A stretch of 64,000 nucleotides of DNA from CAWAYH01 sp963786195 (lineage in GTDB: Bacteria; Acidobacteriota; Vicinamibacteria; Vicinamibacterales; 2-12-FULL-66-21): positions 372,001 to 436,000 of the forward strand of contig CAWAYH010000002.1 in the NCBI GenBank assembly GCA_963786195.1, written 5' to 3'. The notes under the pieces were generated by a model. It worked only from the letters and a program-made list of their open reading frames with translations, was not told the DNA's origin and made no database searches. The position numbers were made by a program, and so were the translations under genes. How positions within the stretch are numbered: the first letter of the stretch is position 1; each line of letters begins with the position of its first letter. This document shows, piece after piece, positions 38,786-47,139 of this stretch.

Positions 38786-39661
38786 TCTCGTAATGTTGAA
38801 TCCAAGATAGACGTCGCTGCTCCGATCCTCCTCGTGCGATTTGCCCGAGCGTCGTGCCGAATGAGTTCGTGAAGTTGATCTGAAACGTATGGCCGCGTGT
38901 GGCCATTTCAATCGCGCCACCCCAGACGCCGCGGCCGGGATCGTGTCCTGCCAGGCGCGGCGAGTACTCCCCGACGAGGTACATGGATGGCCTGAGGCGA
39001 ACCCGCGCACCCAATCCCACGAACAGGTGTGCTCGTGTTGAGAGTGCTCGTCCTCCTCCGCGCCTGGCAGATCGTGTTCTTCGTCGTGCCCCGTCAGGAA
39101 GTCCGCCGCCTGCGTGTTCCACACGAACGTGGGCTGCGCGTACAGCACCACTCGCTCGTGGATCACTCGCGAGACGACGGCGGCGAGGCCGGGCTGGTAG
39201 TTCTGTTGGAAATTGTTCAGCCCTTCGACCGATGCGAGCAATCGAAATGGACACGGGCATCGAGTCCCCCTGGCGCCACGCGTCGTAGCGTCCGAAGAAC
39301 TCGATGGTCTTGCTGAGCGACGTGCGGTTGACGCCCGCCTGGAGCTGGCTCGTGACGCCGAAGCGGTACTCGAGGCCGATCAGGGCCCCGTTGTCGAGGC
39401 TGAACAGATCCTCGAGGAGCGAGCCAAAGCTCCCAGCGACGCAAATCTCGCGCAGAACCGGTGCGTGATCCGGAAGTAGCTCTGGTGCCGGTTGAGCGAC
39501 CGCGTCGTCGACAGGTTGATGAGGTTCAGCTCGATCTCAGCCGGCAGCGGCGGTGGCGCTGGCTGTGGCTCCTGTGCGCCTGCGGCTGCCGATATCGTCA
39601 GTAAGAATGCGACGACGAGAGCGGTCGAGGTTATGGGTCGGCTGGGGGCAGACGGGTCCAT
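38777..39661 (-). CDS. DUF5777-family beta-barrel protein (frameshifted)
   Basis: Start ATG 39659-39661 (MDPSAPSRPITSTALVVAFLLTISAAAGAQ, signal peptide); an earlier in-frame start at 39691 adds ten residues. Mature text: AEIELNLINLSTTRSLNRHQSYFRITHRFAR, then in other frames LFSLDNGALIGLEYRFGVTSQLQAGVNR, EFFGRYDAWRQG, VVSRVIHERVVLYAQPTFVWN, YLVGEYSPRLAGHDPGRGVWGGAIEMATRGHTFQINFTNSFGTTLGQIA and the C-terminal YLGFNITRRF with terminal Phe. That is the form of an outer-membrane barrel. A His/Asp/Glu-rich segment (GHDEEHDLPGAEEDEHSQHEH) may bind metal. About 285 residues. Function unknown. Confidence 0.72.
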
Positions 39662-39769
39662 AAGAGTCCCGGGGCGAGAGGCAAGCGCCATGCCTTGACC
39701 TTTCCTGCGGATCGGCTGGATTCAGGGCGGAAAACCGGTAGGTCAGCTTACTTCAACGCCTGGCAGGCT

Positions 39770-39784
39770 TTACCGTTTCGGTAA
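39770..39784. promoter_or_regulatory. Small inverted repeat in divergent intergenic region
   Basis: TTACCG-TTT-CGGTAA is a perfect 6-bp inverted repeat lying between the divergent DUF5777 and M28 genes, about 75 nt before the M28 start. It could be an operator or a chance hairpin; nothing else marks it. I saw no convincing -35/-10 pair in 39662-39858. Confidence 0.25.
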
Positions 39785-39858
39785 GGGGTTTCGCGGCCGG
39801 TAACGTCGATTGACTTCCCCCTTTGCCGCTCCATACGATCTGCGCGGAGGATTGTGTA

Positions 39859-41973
39859 ATGAGAGCTCGAACGCTGAGTGTGTGCGGTGTCGTGTGCCTG
39901 CTGGCGCTGGTCGTGCCCACTGCGCAGGAGGGCGAAGACCGCGCGCTGCTGCCGTGGGAGCAGATGCTCGCCATCATCAACGAGTCGTCTGGCGAGCGCG
40001 CCATCCACCACGTGCTCGAGCTGGTGCCGTATCCCCGCGTTCGACCGCTCTCCGAGTACACCGGCAACTTCCGCGAGAGCGAAGTCATGGCCCGCTTCGC
40101 CCGCGAGTACGGCTACAGCGACGTGCGCATCGAGTCGTTCCCGACGGCCAATCGGCTCTGGCAGCCGACGGTCGGCGAGCTCTGGATGGTCGAGCCCGAG
40201 CGGCGGAAGCTCTACGACATCCACGACGTGGCGGTCTCGCTGGCGGCCAACAGCGCCACGGGCGACGTCACCGGCGAGCTGGTCGACATCGGCACTGGTT
40301 CCGACGCGTCGGACCTCAAAGGCAAGATCGTCCTGTCGTCCGCGGGCCTCGGCGCCATGGGCCGCGCGGCGGCGCAGGGCGCTGCCGGCATCCTCGGGAT
40401 CGCGACGCTCAGGCCGGACGACTATCCCGATCAGATCATCTCGTCGAGCGTGACGGTGCCGCAGGGAAGCACGGCGTTCGGCTGGGCCGTGTCGCCGCGG
40501 GTCGGACGCGATCTGGCCGCGCGCCTGGCGCGCGGGCAGAAAGTCGTGCTGCGATCGATCGTCAAGGCCGAGACGTTCCCGGGCGAGCTCGAGGTCGTGC
40601 ACGCGACGATCCCCGGCGACGGCAGCTCGAATCAGGAGCTCTTTGTCTCGGGACATCTCTACGAGGGCTACATCAAGCAGGGCGCGAACGACGACAACTC
40701 CGGGTGCGCGCTGACGCTCGAGATGGGCCGGACCTACATTCAGTTGATCAAGGACGGCAAGCTCCCGAAGCCGAAGCGCACGATTCGTTTTCTCTGGGTG
40801 CCCGAAATCAGCGGCACCAACGCCTGGCTCGCCAAGTATCCGGAGATCGGCAAGCGCGCGATCGCCGATTTGAACTTCGACATGGAGGGCATCCGCCTCA
40901 GCACGAGCAACAGCTACTGGGTGCTGCACCGGACGCCAGACACGTTTCCGACGTTTCTCAACGACGTCGCCCAGAGCATGATGGAGTTCGTCTCCGAGCT
41001 GAATCGCGAACGGATTCGGTTCCGTGGCAACGGCTACGCGTTCACCTACCCGATCATCTCGCCGAACGGGAGCCGTGACCCCTTCTACATCAAGATCGAC
41101 AAGCACTACGGCGCGAGCGACCACGTCACCTACATGCAGCACGGGATCCCGTCGGTGATGTTCATCACGTGGCCGGACATGTGGTACCACTCGTCCCATG
41201 ACACGCCCGACAAGCAGGATCCCACCCAGTACAAGCGCGCGGCCGTCGTCGGCGTCGGGGCCATGGCGGTGCTGGCCACCGGCGGCGACCAGCTGGCGAC
41301 GAGGGTCACGTCCGAGAATCTCGGGCGGGGAACCGAGCGCCTTGGCGAGGCGCACCGCAAGGGCGCCGGCTATTTCGGGGATGCCACGACGGCGTCCGCG
41401 CTGACCGCCGCGTACCGGGAAGCGTGGGTGGCCATCAAGCACCAGTCCGCGGTCGAGAAGCAAGTCATCCGGTCGACACACGTGTTGTATATCGATACGG
41501 TCGCGGCCGAAAAGCGCCTGGCCACCCTCGGGGCGTCGATCGACAAGACCGCGGCGTCGCTCATCGAGTCCAGCCGCACGCTCTACGGCCTGGCCGCTGC
41601 ACGCCTTCAGGCGCCTCCGGCGCCAACCGGCGACCCCGTTCTGACCGAAGCCGAACGCGTGGCGGCCCGGACGATGGTCGAGTCGGTGCCGGGCGCGGGC
41701 GGCGGGCGAGGCGGGCGAGGCGGGGGAGGCGGTGGCGGCGGCGGCAGGGGCGGCGGTCAGGCCGGCGGCCCCGCCATCCCGCAGCACATGAACGCGGAGC
41801 TGAACATTCTGCTCGGGCAGAAGAAGAGCGTCCTGGAGATTCGCGATTTCCTGTCGGGTGAGTTCGAGCCCCTTCCGCTCGACACCCTGATGAAGACCCT
41901 CAAGGCCCGGGAGACCGCCGGGTCAGTCAAGCTGGTGGAGAAACCCTCGGAATCACCCGCCAGAAAGGACTGA
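39859..41973 (+). CDS. Exported M28-family metallopeptidase, long form
   Basis: Start at ATG 39859 (MRARTLSVCGVVCLLALVVPTAQ, signal peptide); about 704 residues, intact. Features: LVPYPRVRPLSEYTGNFRESEVMARFAREYG, PA-like ELVDIGTGSDASDLKGKIVLSSAGLGAMGRAAAQGAAG, then the peptidase part LFVSGHLYEGYIKQGANDDNSGCALTLEMGRTY, FLWVPEISGTNAW, DLNFDMEGIRL and MWYHSSHDTPDKQDP. The usual HxD and EE motifs are altered (GHLYEG, VPEIS), so catalysis may differ from classic M28 enzymes. A Gly-rich linker lies at residues ~623-650. It forms a run with the PAP2 gene 8 nt downstream. Confidence 0.83.
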   Translation: MRARTLSVCGVVCLLALVVPTAQEGEDRALLPWEQMLAIINESSGERAIHHVLELVPYPRVRPLSEYTGNFRESEVMARFAREYGYSDVRIESFPTANRLWQPTVGELWMVEPERRKLYDIHDVAVSLAANSATGDVTGELVDIGTGSDASDLKGKIVLSSAGLGAMGRAAAQGAAGILGIATLRPDDYPDQIISSSVTVPQGSTAFGWAVSPRVGRDLAARLARGQKVVLRSIVKAETFPGELEVVHATIPGDGSSNQELFVSGHLYEGYIKQGANDDNSGCALTLEMGRTYIQLIKDGKLPKPKRTIRFLWVPEISGTNAWLAKYPEIGKRAIADLNFDMEGIRLSTSNSYWVLHRTPDTFPTFLNDVAQSMMEFVSELNRERIRFRGNGYAFTYPIISPNGSRDPFYIKIDKHYGASDHVTYMQHGIPSVMFITWPDMWYHSSHDTPDKQDPTQYKRAAVVGVGAMAVLATGGDQLATRVTSENLGRGTERLGEAHRKGAGYFGDATTASALTAAYREAWVAIKHQSAVEKQVIRSTHVLYIDTVAAEKRLATLGASIDKTAASLIESSRTLYGLAAARLQAPPAPTGDPVLTEAERVAARTMVESVPGAGGGRGGRGGGGGGGGGRGGGQAGGPAIPQHMNAELNILLGQKKSVLEIRDFLSGEFEPLPLDTLMKTLKARETAGSVKLVEKPSESPARKD

Positions 41974-41980
41974 ATTCCAG

Positions 41981-42697
41981 GTGCGTCGGCGCCTCCAGGG
42001 GCTGGATCCGTTCGAGCTGCGGCTCCTCGTCGGAGCGCTCCTGCTGATTCTTCTCGCCTTCGTGTTCGTTCTGCTCGCCAACGTCGTTATATCAGGCGAT
42101 ACACAGCAGTTCGACGAGCGGGTGCTCGTCGCGCTCCGCAAGGCTGACGATCGTGCCACGCCGATTGGTCCGGCATGGCTTCGGAGCGCGGCACTGGACA
42201 TCACGGCGCTCGGTGGCGCCCCGGTACTCGGGCTCGCGGTCCTGGCCGTTGTCGGGTTCCTGTTCCTCCAAAACATGCGGCGGACGGCACTGTTCCTGCT
42301 TGTGGCGACCAGTGGCGGCGGGATCCTCAACGGCGCTCTCAAAGAGGTTTTCCAGCGGCCTCGGCCCGACGTGGTCCCGTATCTGCGGGACGTGGCGTCG
42401 CTGAGTTTTCCGAGCGGGCATGCCATGACGTCCGCGACGGTTTATCTGACGCTCGGCGCGCTCCTGATGCGGATTGCCGATCGCCGGGTCACGAAGATCT
42501 ACTGCATGGCCGTCGCCATGCTCGTCACCTTCCTGGTCGGCTGTTCGCGTGTTTACCTCGGCGTGCATTACCCGACTGACGTCCTCGCGGGCTGGGTGGT
42601 GGGGCTCACGTGGGCGCTGCTGTGCTGGATGGTCGAGCGCGCCATCGAGCGGCGGACCGGCATGAAGCGCGAGCAACAAGTCGAGGCCAATCGATGA
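41981..42697 (+). CDS. PAP2-superfamily phosphatase
   Basis: GTG start at 41981, 8 nt after the M28 stop. 238 residues with about six membrane helices. The three phosphatase motifs are present: KEVFQRPRPDVVP (KXXXXXXRP), FPSGHAMTSA (PSGH) and SRVYLGVHYPTDVLAG (SRxxxxxHxxxD). It should dephosphorylate a lipid phosphate, such as phosphatidate or undecaprenyl pyrophosphate, at the outer face of the inner membrane. Its TGA overlaps the next ATG (ATGA at 42694-42697). Intact. Confidence 0.92.
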   Translation: MRRRLQGLDPFELRLLVGALLLILLAFVFVLLANVVISGDTQQFDERVLVALRKADDRATPIGPAWLRSAALDITALGGAPVLGLAVLAVVGFLFLQNMRRTALFLLVATSGGGILNGALKEVFQRPRPDVVPYLRDVASLSFPSGHAMTSATVYLTLGALLMRIADRRVTKIYCMAVAMLVTFLVGCSRVYLGVHYPTDVLAGWVVGLTWALLCWMVERAIERRTGMKREQQVEANR

Positions 42698-43068
42698 GCG
42701 AGGCAGGGGAGAAGCGGGAGACGATTCTCCTGGTCGAGGACGAGCCGACGGTCCGTCAACTGTTTGCCACCGCCCTCGCACGCGCCGGCTACGTCGTCTT
42801 CGAGGCGCGGAACGGCGACGAAGCAATCAAGCTGTTCGATCTGCACGAGCCGACGATCGACCTGCTGCTGACCGACATGCGTATGCCGTTCGTCGGCGGC
42901 GCCGAGCTCGCGCGCCGCCTCAGGGCTCGTCGTCCTGATCTGAAACTGATCTGCATTTCCGGCTATCCCGGGTCGCTGGAACCAGACGTCGCCAGTGACT
43001 TCCTCGCCAAGCCCTTCTCGCGCGACGAGATGCTCAAAAAGGTCCGCGAAGTGCTGGAACGCCCCTGA
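42694..43068 (+). CDS. Single-domain response regulator (receiver only)
   Basis: 124 residues consisting of one REC domain: ETILLVEDEPTVRQLF (acidic pair), phospho-acceptor Asp in DLLLTDMRMP, ICISGYPG in place of the usual T/S region, and a Lys in DFLAKPFSRDEML. There is no output domain, so it probably acts as a CheY-like phospho-relay or binds a partner. It is coupled to the PAP2 gene by ATGA. Its stop codon is the first TGA of the CCCTGAAC tandem array that follows. Confidence 0.9.
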   Translation: MSEAGEKRETILLVEDEPTVRQLFATALARAGYVVFEARNGDEAIKLFDLHEPTIDLLLTDMRMPFVGGAELARRLRARRPDLKLICISGYPGSLEPDVASDFLAKPFSRDEMLKKVREVLERP

Positions 43069-43100
43069 ACCCCTTGAACCCCCTGAACCTTTTGAACTCT
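43063..43100. repeat. CCCTGAAC / CTTGAACC tandem array
   Basis: Units CCCTGAAC, CCCTTGAACC, CCCTGAACC and TTTTGAACTC follow one another. The array begins with the stop codon of the response regulator gene (TGA 43066-43068) and ends just before the VOC gene start. A related GAACCTC array lies at 38131-38186. Confidence 0.75.
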
Positions 43101-43108
43101 ACTTACTC

Positions 43109-43520
43109 ATGCAGTTCGTCGACGTCACCCCCAACCTGATAGCCACAGACCTCGATCGAAGCCTCGCGTTCTACCGTGACGTGCTGGGGTTCTCGGTCGT
43201 GGCGAGCGTGCCGGAGCAGAGCCCGTTCGTCTTCGTCTGGCTGCAGCGCGACACGGTCCACGTCTTTCTCAACGCGAAGTCAGCCGCGGCAGAGGAGCTG
43301 CCGTTGTGGGCGTCGCAACCAGTCGGCGGAACCAACAGCCTGTACATGCTGATTCAGGCCGACAGCCTGGCGGACGGCATCGATGCGCTGTTCGCGCAGG
43401 TCGAGCCGAAGCGTGAAGATCGCCTTGCCGCTGAAAGACCAGTTCTACGGCATGCGTGAATTCGCCATCCAGGATCCGGACGGCTACCTGGTGATCTTCG
43501 CGCAACGCACGACCGCATGA
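43109..43520 (+). CDS. VOC-superfamily (glyoxalase/bleomycin-resistance-like) protein (frameshifted)
   Basis: MQFVDVTPNLIATDLDRSLAFYRDVLGFSVVASVPEQSPFVFVWLQRD is typical. An extra base near 43413 shifts the frame; the corrected C-terminus reads KIALPLKDQFYGMREFAIQDPDGYLVIFAQRTTA, with the metal-site-containing second half of the module. About 136 residues. The substrate is unknown. Its TGA at 43518-43520 overlaps the next ATG (ATGA). Confidence 0.82.
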
Positions 43521-44543
43521 TCAGGATCGCGGGTCTGGCGGCTGCACTGCTGGCGCTCGGTCCGGCGCTGCAGGCGGGCCAGGATCCGCGCACCCAGGCT
43601 GAAGGCGACGCGTCGGACGGCCGCGGCACGATCGCCGTGCTCCGCCGTGACGGCCTGATGATCCCGTTTGCCTCCTACAACGGCAACAGATGGTCGACGC
43701 CCTGGCCGCAAAGCATGATGGGCCCGCAAGGCACCGGCCGGCTCGAAATCCCGGTCACGGTGAACGCCGTGCCGGAACGCTGGTGGGGCAGCACCCCATC
43801 GCCGACCGTCTGGCGCGCCTGGCTGCTCGACGGGACCGACCAGGCGCTGAAGCTGGAGACGCCGTTCATCCTTCCGATTTTCTGCAGGCAGCGTCTGGGC
43901 CTTCGAAGCACCTACCGCTCGTCGCGAGGCGGTGCCCCCCTTGCCGGTGGATCCGTTTCCAAAGGAAGGGCTCGCCGTCAGCGGGGGCGAGGCCATCGAG
44001 ACCATCGAGCACGTGGATCCGAAATCGGCCGCATGGTCTCAGCTGGCCGTGGATCTCCTGCGGGATTTCGACCGGGCGGAAGACGCGACGCTCAGCAGGA
44101 TCCGGGCGAATGACGGGTGGCGCCATCCCGTCGAGGCCGCCGCGCGCCACAAGACAGCCGTGCGTCTCGAGTCGTGGTACCGGGCGCCGATGGACAAGCC
44201 TGGATGGATGGCGTCGTACATCGAAGCCGTCCGGCAATATGCGCCCGGGCCCGAGGACAAGGGCTGCGGTCTCGAGACGTTCTATGGCGGCTGGGTGCAG
44301 CACAACGGCGCCGAAATCAAGCGGCCGGTCCAGCTGCGCGCGAAGGTCACGTACTGCGATCGGTTTGGGGCGCTCTACATGCTGCCCTTCGGCCGCATTC
44401 GTCCGAAGAATCGCACGTACTGGATCTACCAGATGTCGGGCTGGGAAGCGGAATGGTACGAGATCGTCGAGGTGACCCCCGGCCGGATTCAATACGTGGT
44501 GGCGGCATATGCGGGCGGCCGCGGTGCCTGCGGCCCGATATAA
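43517..44543 (+). CDS. Exported protein of unknown function (frameshifted)
   Basis: Signal peptide MIRIAGLAAALLALGPALQAGQ. The protein has aromatic-rich text (LMIPFASYNGNRWSTPWPQ, WWGSTPSPTVWRAWLLDG) and, after a frame change near 43890, EAIETIEHVDPKSAAWSQLAVDLLRDFDRAE, CGLETFYGGWVQHNGAEIKRPVQLRAKVTYCDRFGALYMLPFGRI, IYQMSGWEAEWYEIVEVTP. About 341 residues. I do not recognise a family. It is translationally coupled to the VOC gene and ends 16 nt before the SGNH gene, so it may belong to the same transcript. Confidence 0.6.
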
Positions 44544-44559
44544 TCACGATCCGACGCTG

Positions 44560-45606
44560 ATGCCGGCGCCGATTGTGCCTGCGAGGGCCACGCTCCCTCT
44601 CCTCATCCTGATCACGCTTGTCGTCCCGCTGGCGATTCCGCTCGCCAACGCGCGGCACGGCGAGCCACAGCTTCCCCCGACGTATCTGCCCGCGTTCGAG
44701 GGGCCGCGCGAGCGGCACGAGTTCGCGACGCACCGGATTCCCGAGCTCCAGGCGATGAACCCGGGCTTCGTCGTGATCGGCGATTCGATGGCGGGCACGC
44801 GCATCGACGAACACCGGCTTGCCGAACTGACAGGGCAGCCCGTCGCCCCGCTGCTGCATCCGGGGTCGGGCTCGGCGGTCTGGTATCTGATGCTCAAGAA
44901 CTGGGTCATCGCCAGCGGGATCAAGCCGCGGCTGGTGATCGTCTTCTTTCGCGACGCCAACCTGACCGACGTGCTCTTTCGGCTGGACAAGAGCTATCGA
45001 TGGTCGCTCGATCTCGCCGCGGGCGAGCGCGAGGACGAGCTGAATGCCGTGGTGTCCGCGCGGCTGGGTCCGCTGCATCGCGTCAATCGGCTCCTGGAGT
45101 CCACGTTCGAGAGCGAGCGGGCGCGCGACTGGGCGGAGCCGGCACTGACGACGTGGGTCGCGCGGGTGATGATTCCAGGACGCGTGCGACGGCTGGCGTT
45201 CCTCGACGCGCTGAACGCGCGGTTCGGGCTGGATCACCTGCGCCGCATGGAGGCGGCGGACATCGACGCCGCCGAGGACGAGCTGGCCAACTTCGGCAAG
45301 TATGTGGACAAATCCGTCCTGCCGCTGATGATCCGGGACGCCAGACAGGCCGGCCTGACGCTCTGCTTCGTGCGCGTCCAGCGGCGTCCATCCGCCAATC
45401 GGCCGCCGCTCCAGTCGCTGGCGATACGCCGCTACGTCGCCGATCTCCGCGAGTACGTCACCGCGCGCGGCGCGGTGTTCCGTGACGATACCGGCGACCC
45501 GGCGCTGACGCTCGACATGTATGCGGACGGCGACCACATCGCAGGACAATCGAAGCGGCTCTATACCGAGATCCTCTACACGCGACTGCGGCCACACCTG
45601 CAGTGA
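44560..45606 (+). CDS. Membrane-anchored SGNH-like protein (AlgJ/DltD-type partner)
   Basis: ATG 44560. The N-terminal hydrophobic anchor (LPLLILITLVVPLAIPLANA) is followed by a hydrolase-like fold: GFVVIGDSMAGTRIDEHRL contains a GDS block I serine, and NPG/HPGSGSAVWYLMLKNWV and late DGDHIAGQSKRLYTEIL give the D-x-x-H pair. About 348 residues, intact. Such proteins pair with MBOAT acyltransferases to complete O-acylation of polysaccharides outside the membrane. The MBOAT gene overlaps its stop (GTGA at 45603-45606). Confidence 0.75.
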   Translation: MPAPIVPARATLPLLILITLVVPLAIPLANARHGEPQLPPTYLPAFEGPRERHEFATHRIPELQAMNPGFVVIGDSMAGTRIDEHRLAELTGQPVAPLLHPGSGSAVWYLMLKNWVIASGIKPRLVIVFFRDANLTDVLFRLDKSYRWSLDLAAGEREDELNAVVSARLGPLHRVNRLLESTFESERARDWAEPALTTWVARVMIPGRVRRLAFLDALNARFGLDHLRRMEAADIDAAEDELANFGKYVDKSVLPLMIRDARQAGLTLCFVRVQRRPSANRPPLQSLAIRRYVADLREYVTARGAVFRDDTGDPALTLDMYADGDHIAGQSKRLYTEILYTRLRPHLQ

Positions 45607-47012
45607 TCTTCCACAGCCTCGACTTCGTCGTCTTTTTTGTCGTCACGGTGGCCATTTACTGGGTGCTTCCGCAGCGCGGCCAGAACGTGCTGCTGCTCGT
45701 GGCGAGCTACCTGTTCTACGGCTACGTGCACCCGTGGTTCCTCGCGCTCATCGCCTCGTCCACGGTCATCGACTATTGCGCCGCGCGCGGGATGGAGGCC
45801 TGGCCGCAGCACCGGCGGCGGTTTCTCTGGCTGAGCATCATCTCGAACTTCGGGATGCTCGGCTTCTTCAAGTACTTCAATTTCTTCGTGGAAAACGTCG
45901 CGGCCGTCGCGGCCGCCGTCGGGCTCCACGTGAGCGAGCCGACGCTGCGGATCCTGCTGCCCGTCGGCATCTCGTTCTACACGTTCCAGGCGATGAGCTA
46001 CACGATCGACGTGTACCGCGGCGAGCTGCGCGCGCGTCGCAGCCTGCTCGACCTCGCCGTGTTCATCTCGTTCTTCCCGCACCTCGTCGCGGGCCCGATC
46101 CAGCGCGCGTCGTACCTGCTGCCGCAGGTCGAATCCACCCGCCGGTTCTCGGTCGACAAGGCGCGCTCGGGATTCGTCCTCATCTGCTGGGGCTTCTTCA
46201 AGAAGCTGGTCATCGCGGACAACGTCGGCGTCATCGCCAACAAGGTGTTCGCGCTGTCCGATCCGTCGTTCTACATCCTGTGGGCGGGCGTCTTCGCGTT
46301 CGCGATCCAGATCTACGCCGATTTCTCCGCGTACACCGACATCGCGCGCGGCACGTCACGCTGGCTGGGGTTCGAGCTGACGCAGAACTTCGACCATCCG
46401 TACCTGGCCCGGAGCCCGGCGGATTTCTGGCGGCGCTGGAACATCTCGCTGTCGACCTGGTTCCGCGACTACGTGTACATCCCGCTTGGCGGGTCGCGCG
46501 GAGGCACGTCGCGCTGGGCGCGCAACGTCATGATCACGTTCCTGCTGTCCGGCCTGTGGCACGGCGCAAGCTGGAACTACGTGCTGTGGGGCCTCTACCA
46601 CGGGCTGCTGCTGGTGGCCGACTCGGGCCGTCCGCCCGGCCCGTTCCTATTTCGCGGTCCCGCAGGTCCTGCTGATGTTCCTGCTCACGAACATCGGCTG
46701 GCTGCTGTTCCGCGAGACGAATCTCGCCATGGTCGTCCACGACCTCACGCTGTCGCCGTTCGCCTCGAGCGAACTCGATCGGCAGGCCGGTCTGTACCTC
46801 TTCCTGATGGCACTCCTGTACTGGTACCACTCTGGATCCAGAGCGTCGCGGTCGAGTTGTATCGTGACGACGCGCCCCGTGCGGCGGGCGCCGAGTCGCC
46901 AGCCGGATGGCCGCGCCTGATCGCGCAGGGCGCCGCGTGCGGCCTCGCGTTCGCCGCGATCCTCGTACTCCGCAGCCGCACGTCGCTCGACTTTATCTAT
47001 TTCCAATTCTGA
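45603..47012 (+). CDS. MBOAT-family O-acyltransferase (AlgI/DltB-like)
   Basis: GTG 45603 overlaps the upstream stop. The N-terminus is MIFHSLDFVVFFVVTVAIYW. Classic MBOAT text follows: LLPVGISFYTFQAMSYTIDVYRGE, FPHLVAGPIQRASYLLPQ, YADFSAYTDIARG, FDHPYLARSPADFWRRWNISLSTWFRDYVYIPLGGSR and the active His in LLSGLWHGASWNYVLWGLYHG. Two opposing indels (about 46620-46830) scramble some 70 residues, which should read FAVPQVLLMFLLTNIGWLLFRETN. About 470 residues, 10 or more membrane helices. It should move an acyl group across the membrane to an extracellular glycan, with the SGNH protein. Confidence 0.9.
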   Translation: MIFHSLDFVVFFVVTVAIYWVLPQRGQNVLLLVASYLFYGYVHPWFLALIASSTVIDYCAARGMEAWPQHRRRFLWLSIISNFGMLGFFKYFNFFVENVAAVAAAVGLHVSEPTLRILLPVGISFYTFQAMSYTIDVYRGELRARRSLLDLAVFISFFPHLVAGPIQRASYLLPQVESTRRFSVDKARSGFVLICWGFFKKLVIADNVGVIANKVFALSDPSFYILWAGVFAFAIQIYADFSAYTDIARGTSRWLGFELTQNFDHPYLARSPADFWRRWNISLSTWFRDYVYIPLGGSRGGTSRWARNVMITFLLSGLWHGASWNYVLWGLYHGLLLVADSGRPPGPFLFRGPAGPADVPAHEHRLAAVPRDESRHGRPRPHAVAVRLERTRSAGRSVPLPDGTPVLVPLWIQSVAVELYRDDAPRAAGAESPAGWPRLIAQGAACGLAFAAILVLRSRTSLDFIYFQF

Positions 47013-47052
47013 CGGTGCTGACGGTGCTGAAGGTGCTGAAGGTGCTGAGGGA
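47008..47052. repeat. GGTGCTGAA tandem array
   Basis: Five units of about 9 nt: GACGGTGCT, GACGGTGCT, GAAGGTGCT, GAAGGTGCT, GAGG. The first unit includes the MBOAT stop codon (TGA 47010-47012). The remaining bases to 47139 hold no gene that I can see. Confidence 0.7.
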
Positions 47053-47139
47053 CACAATGTTCATGAGTTTGTTGCCATCGTGGGCGTCGTGCGCATCGTG
47101 ACCATCGTTGCGCCGTCGGCCTTGGCAGGCTGAAACATG

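Noticed and set aside
44539..44544. Perfect TATAAT hexamer just before the SGNH gene
   Set aside because: It overlaps the stop codon of the preceding gene, has no recognisable -35 partner about 17 nt upstream, and lies in what looks like one transcript.
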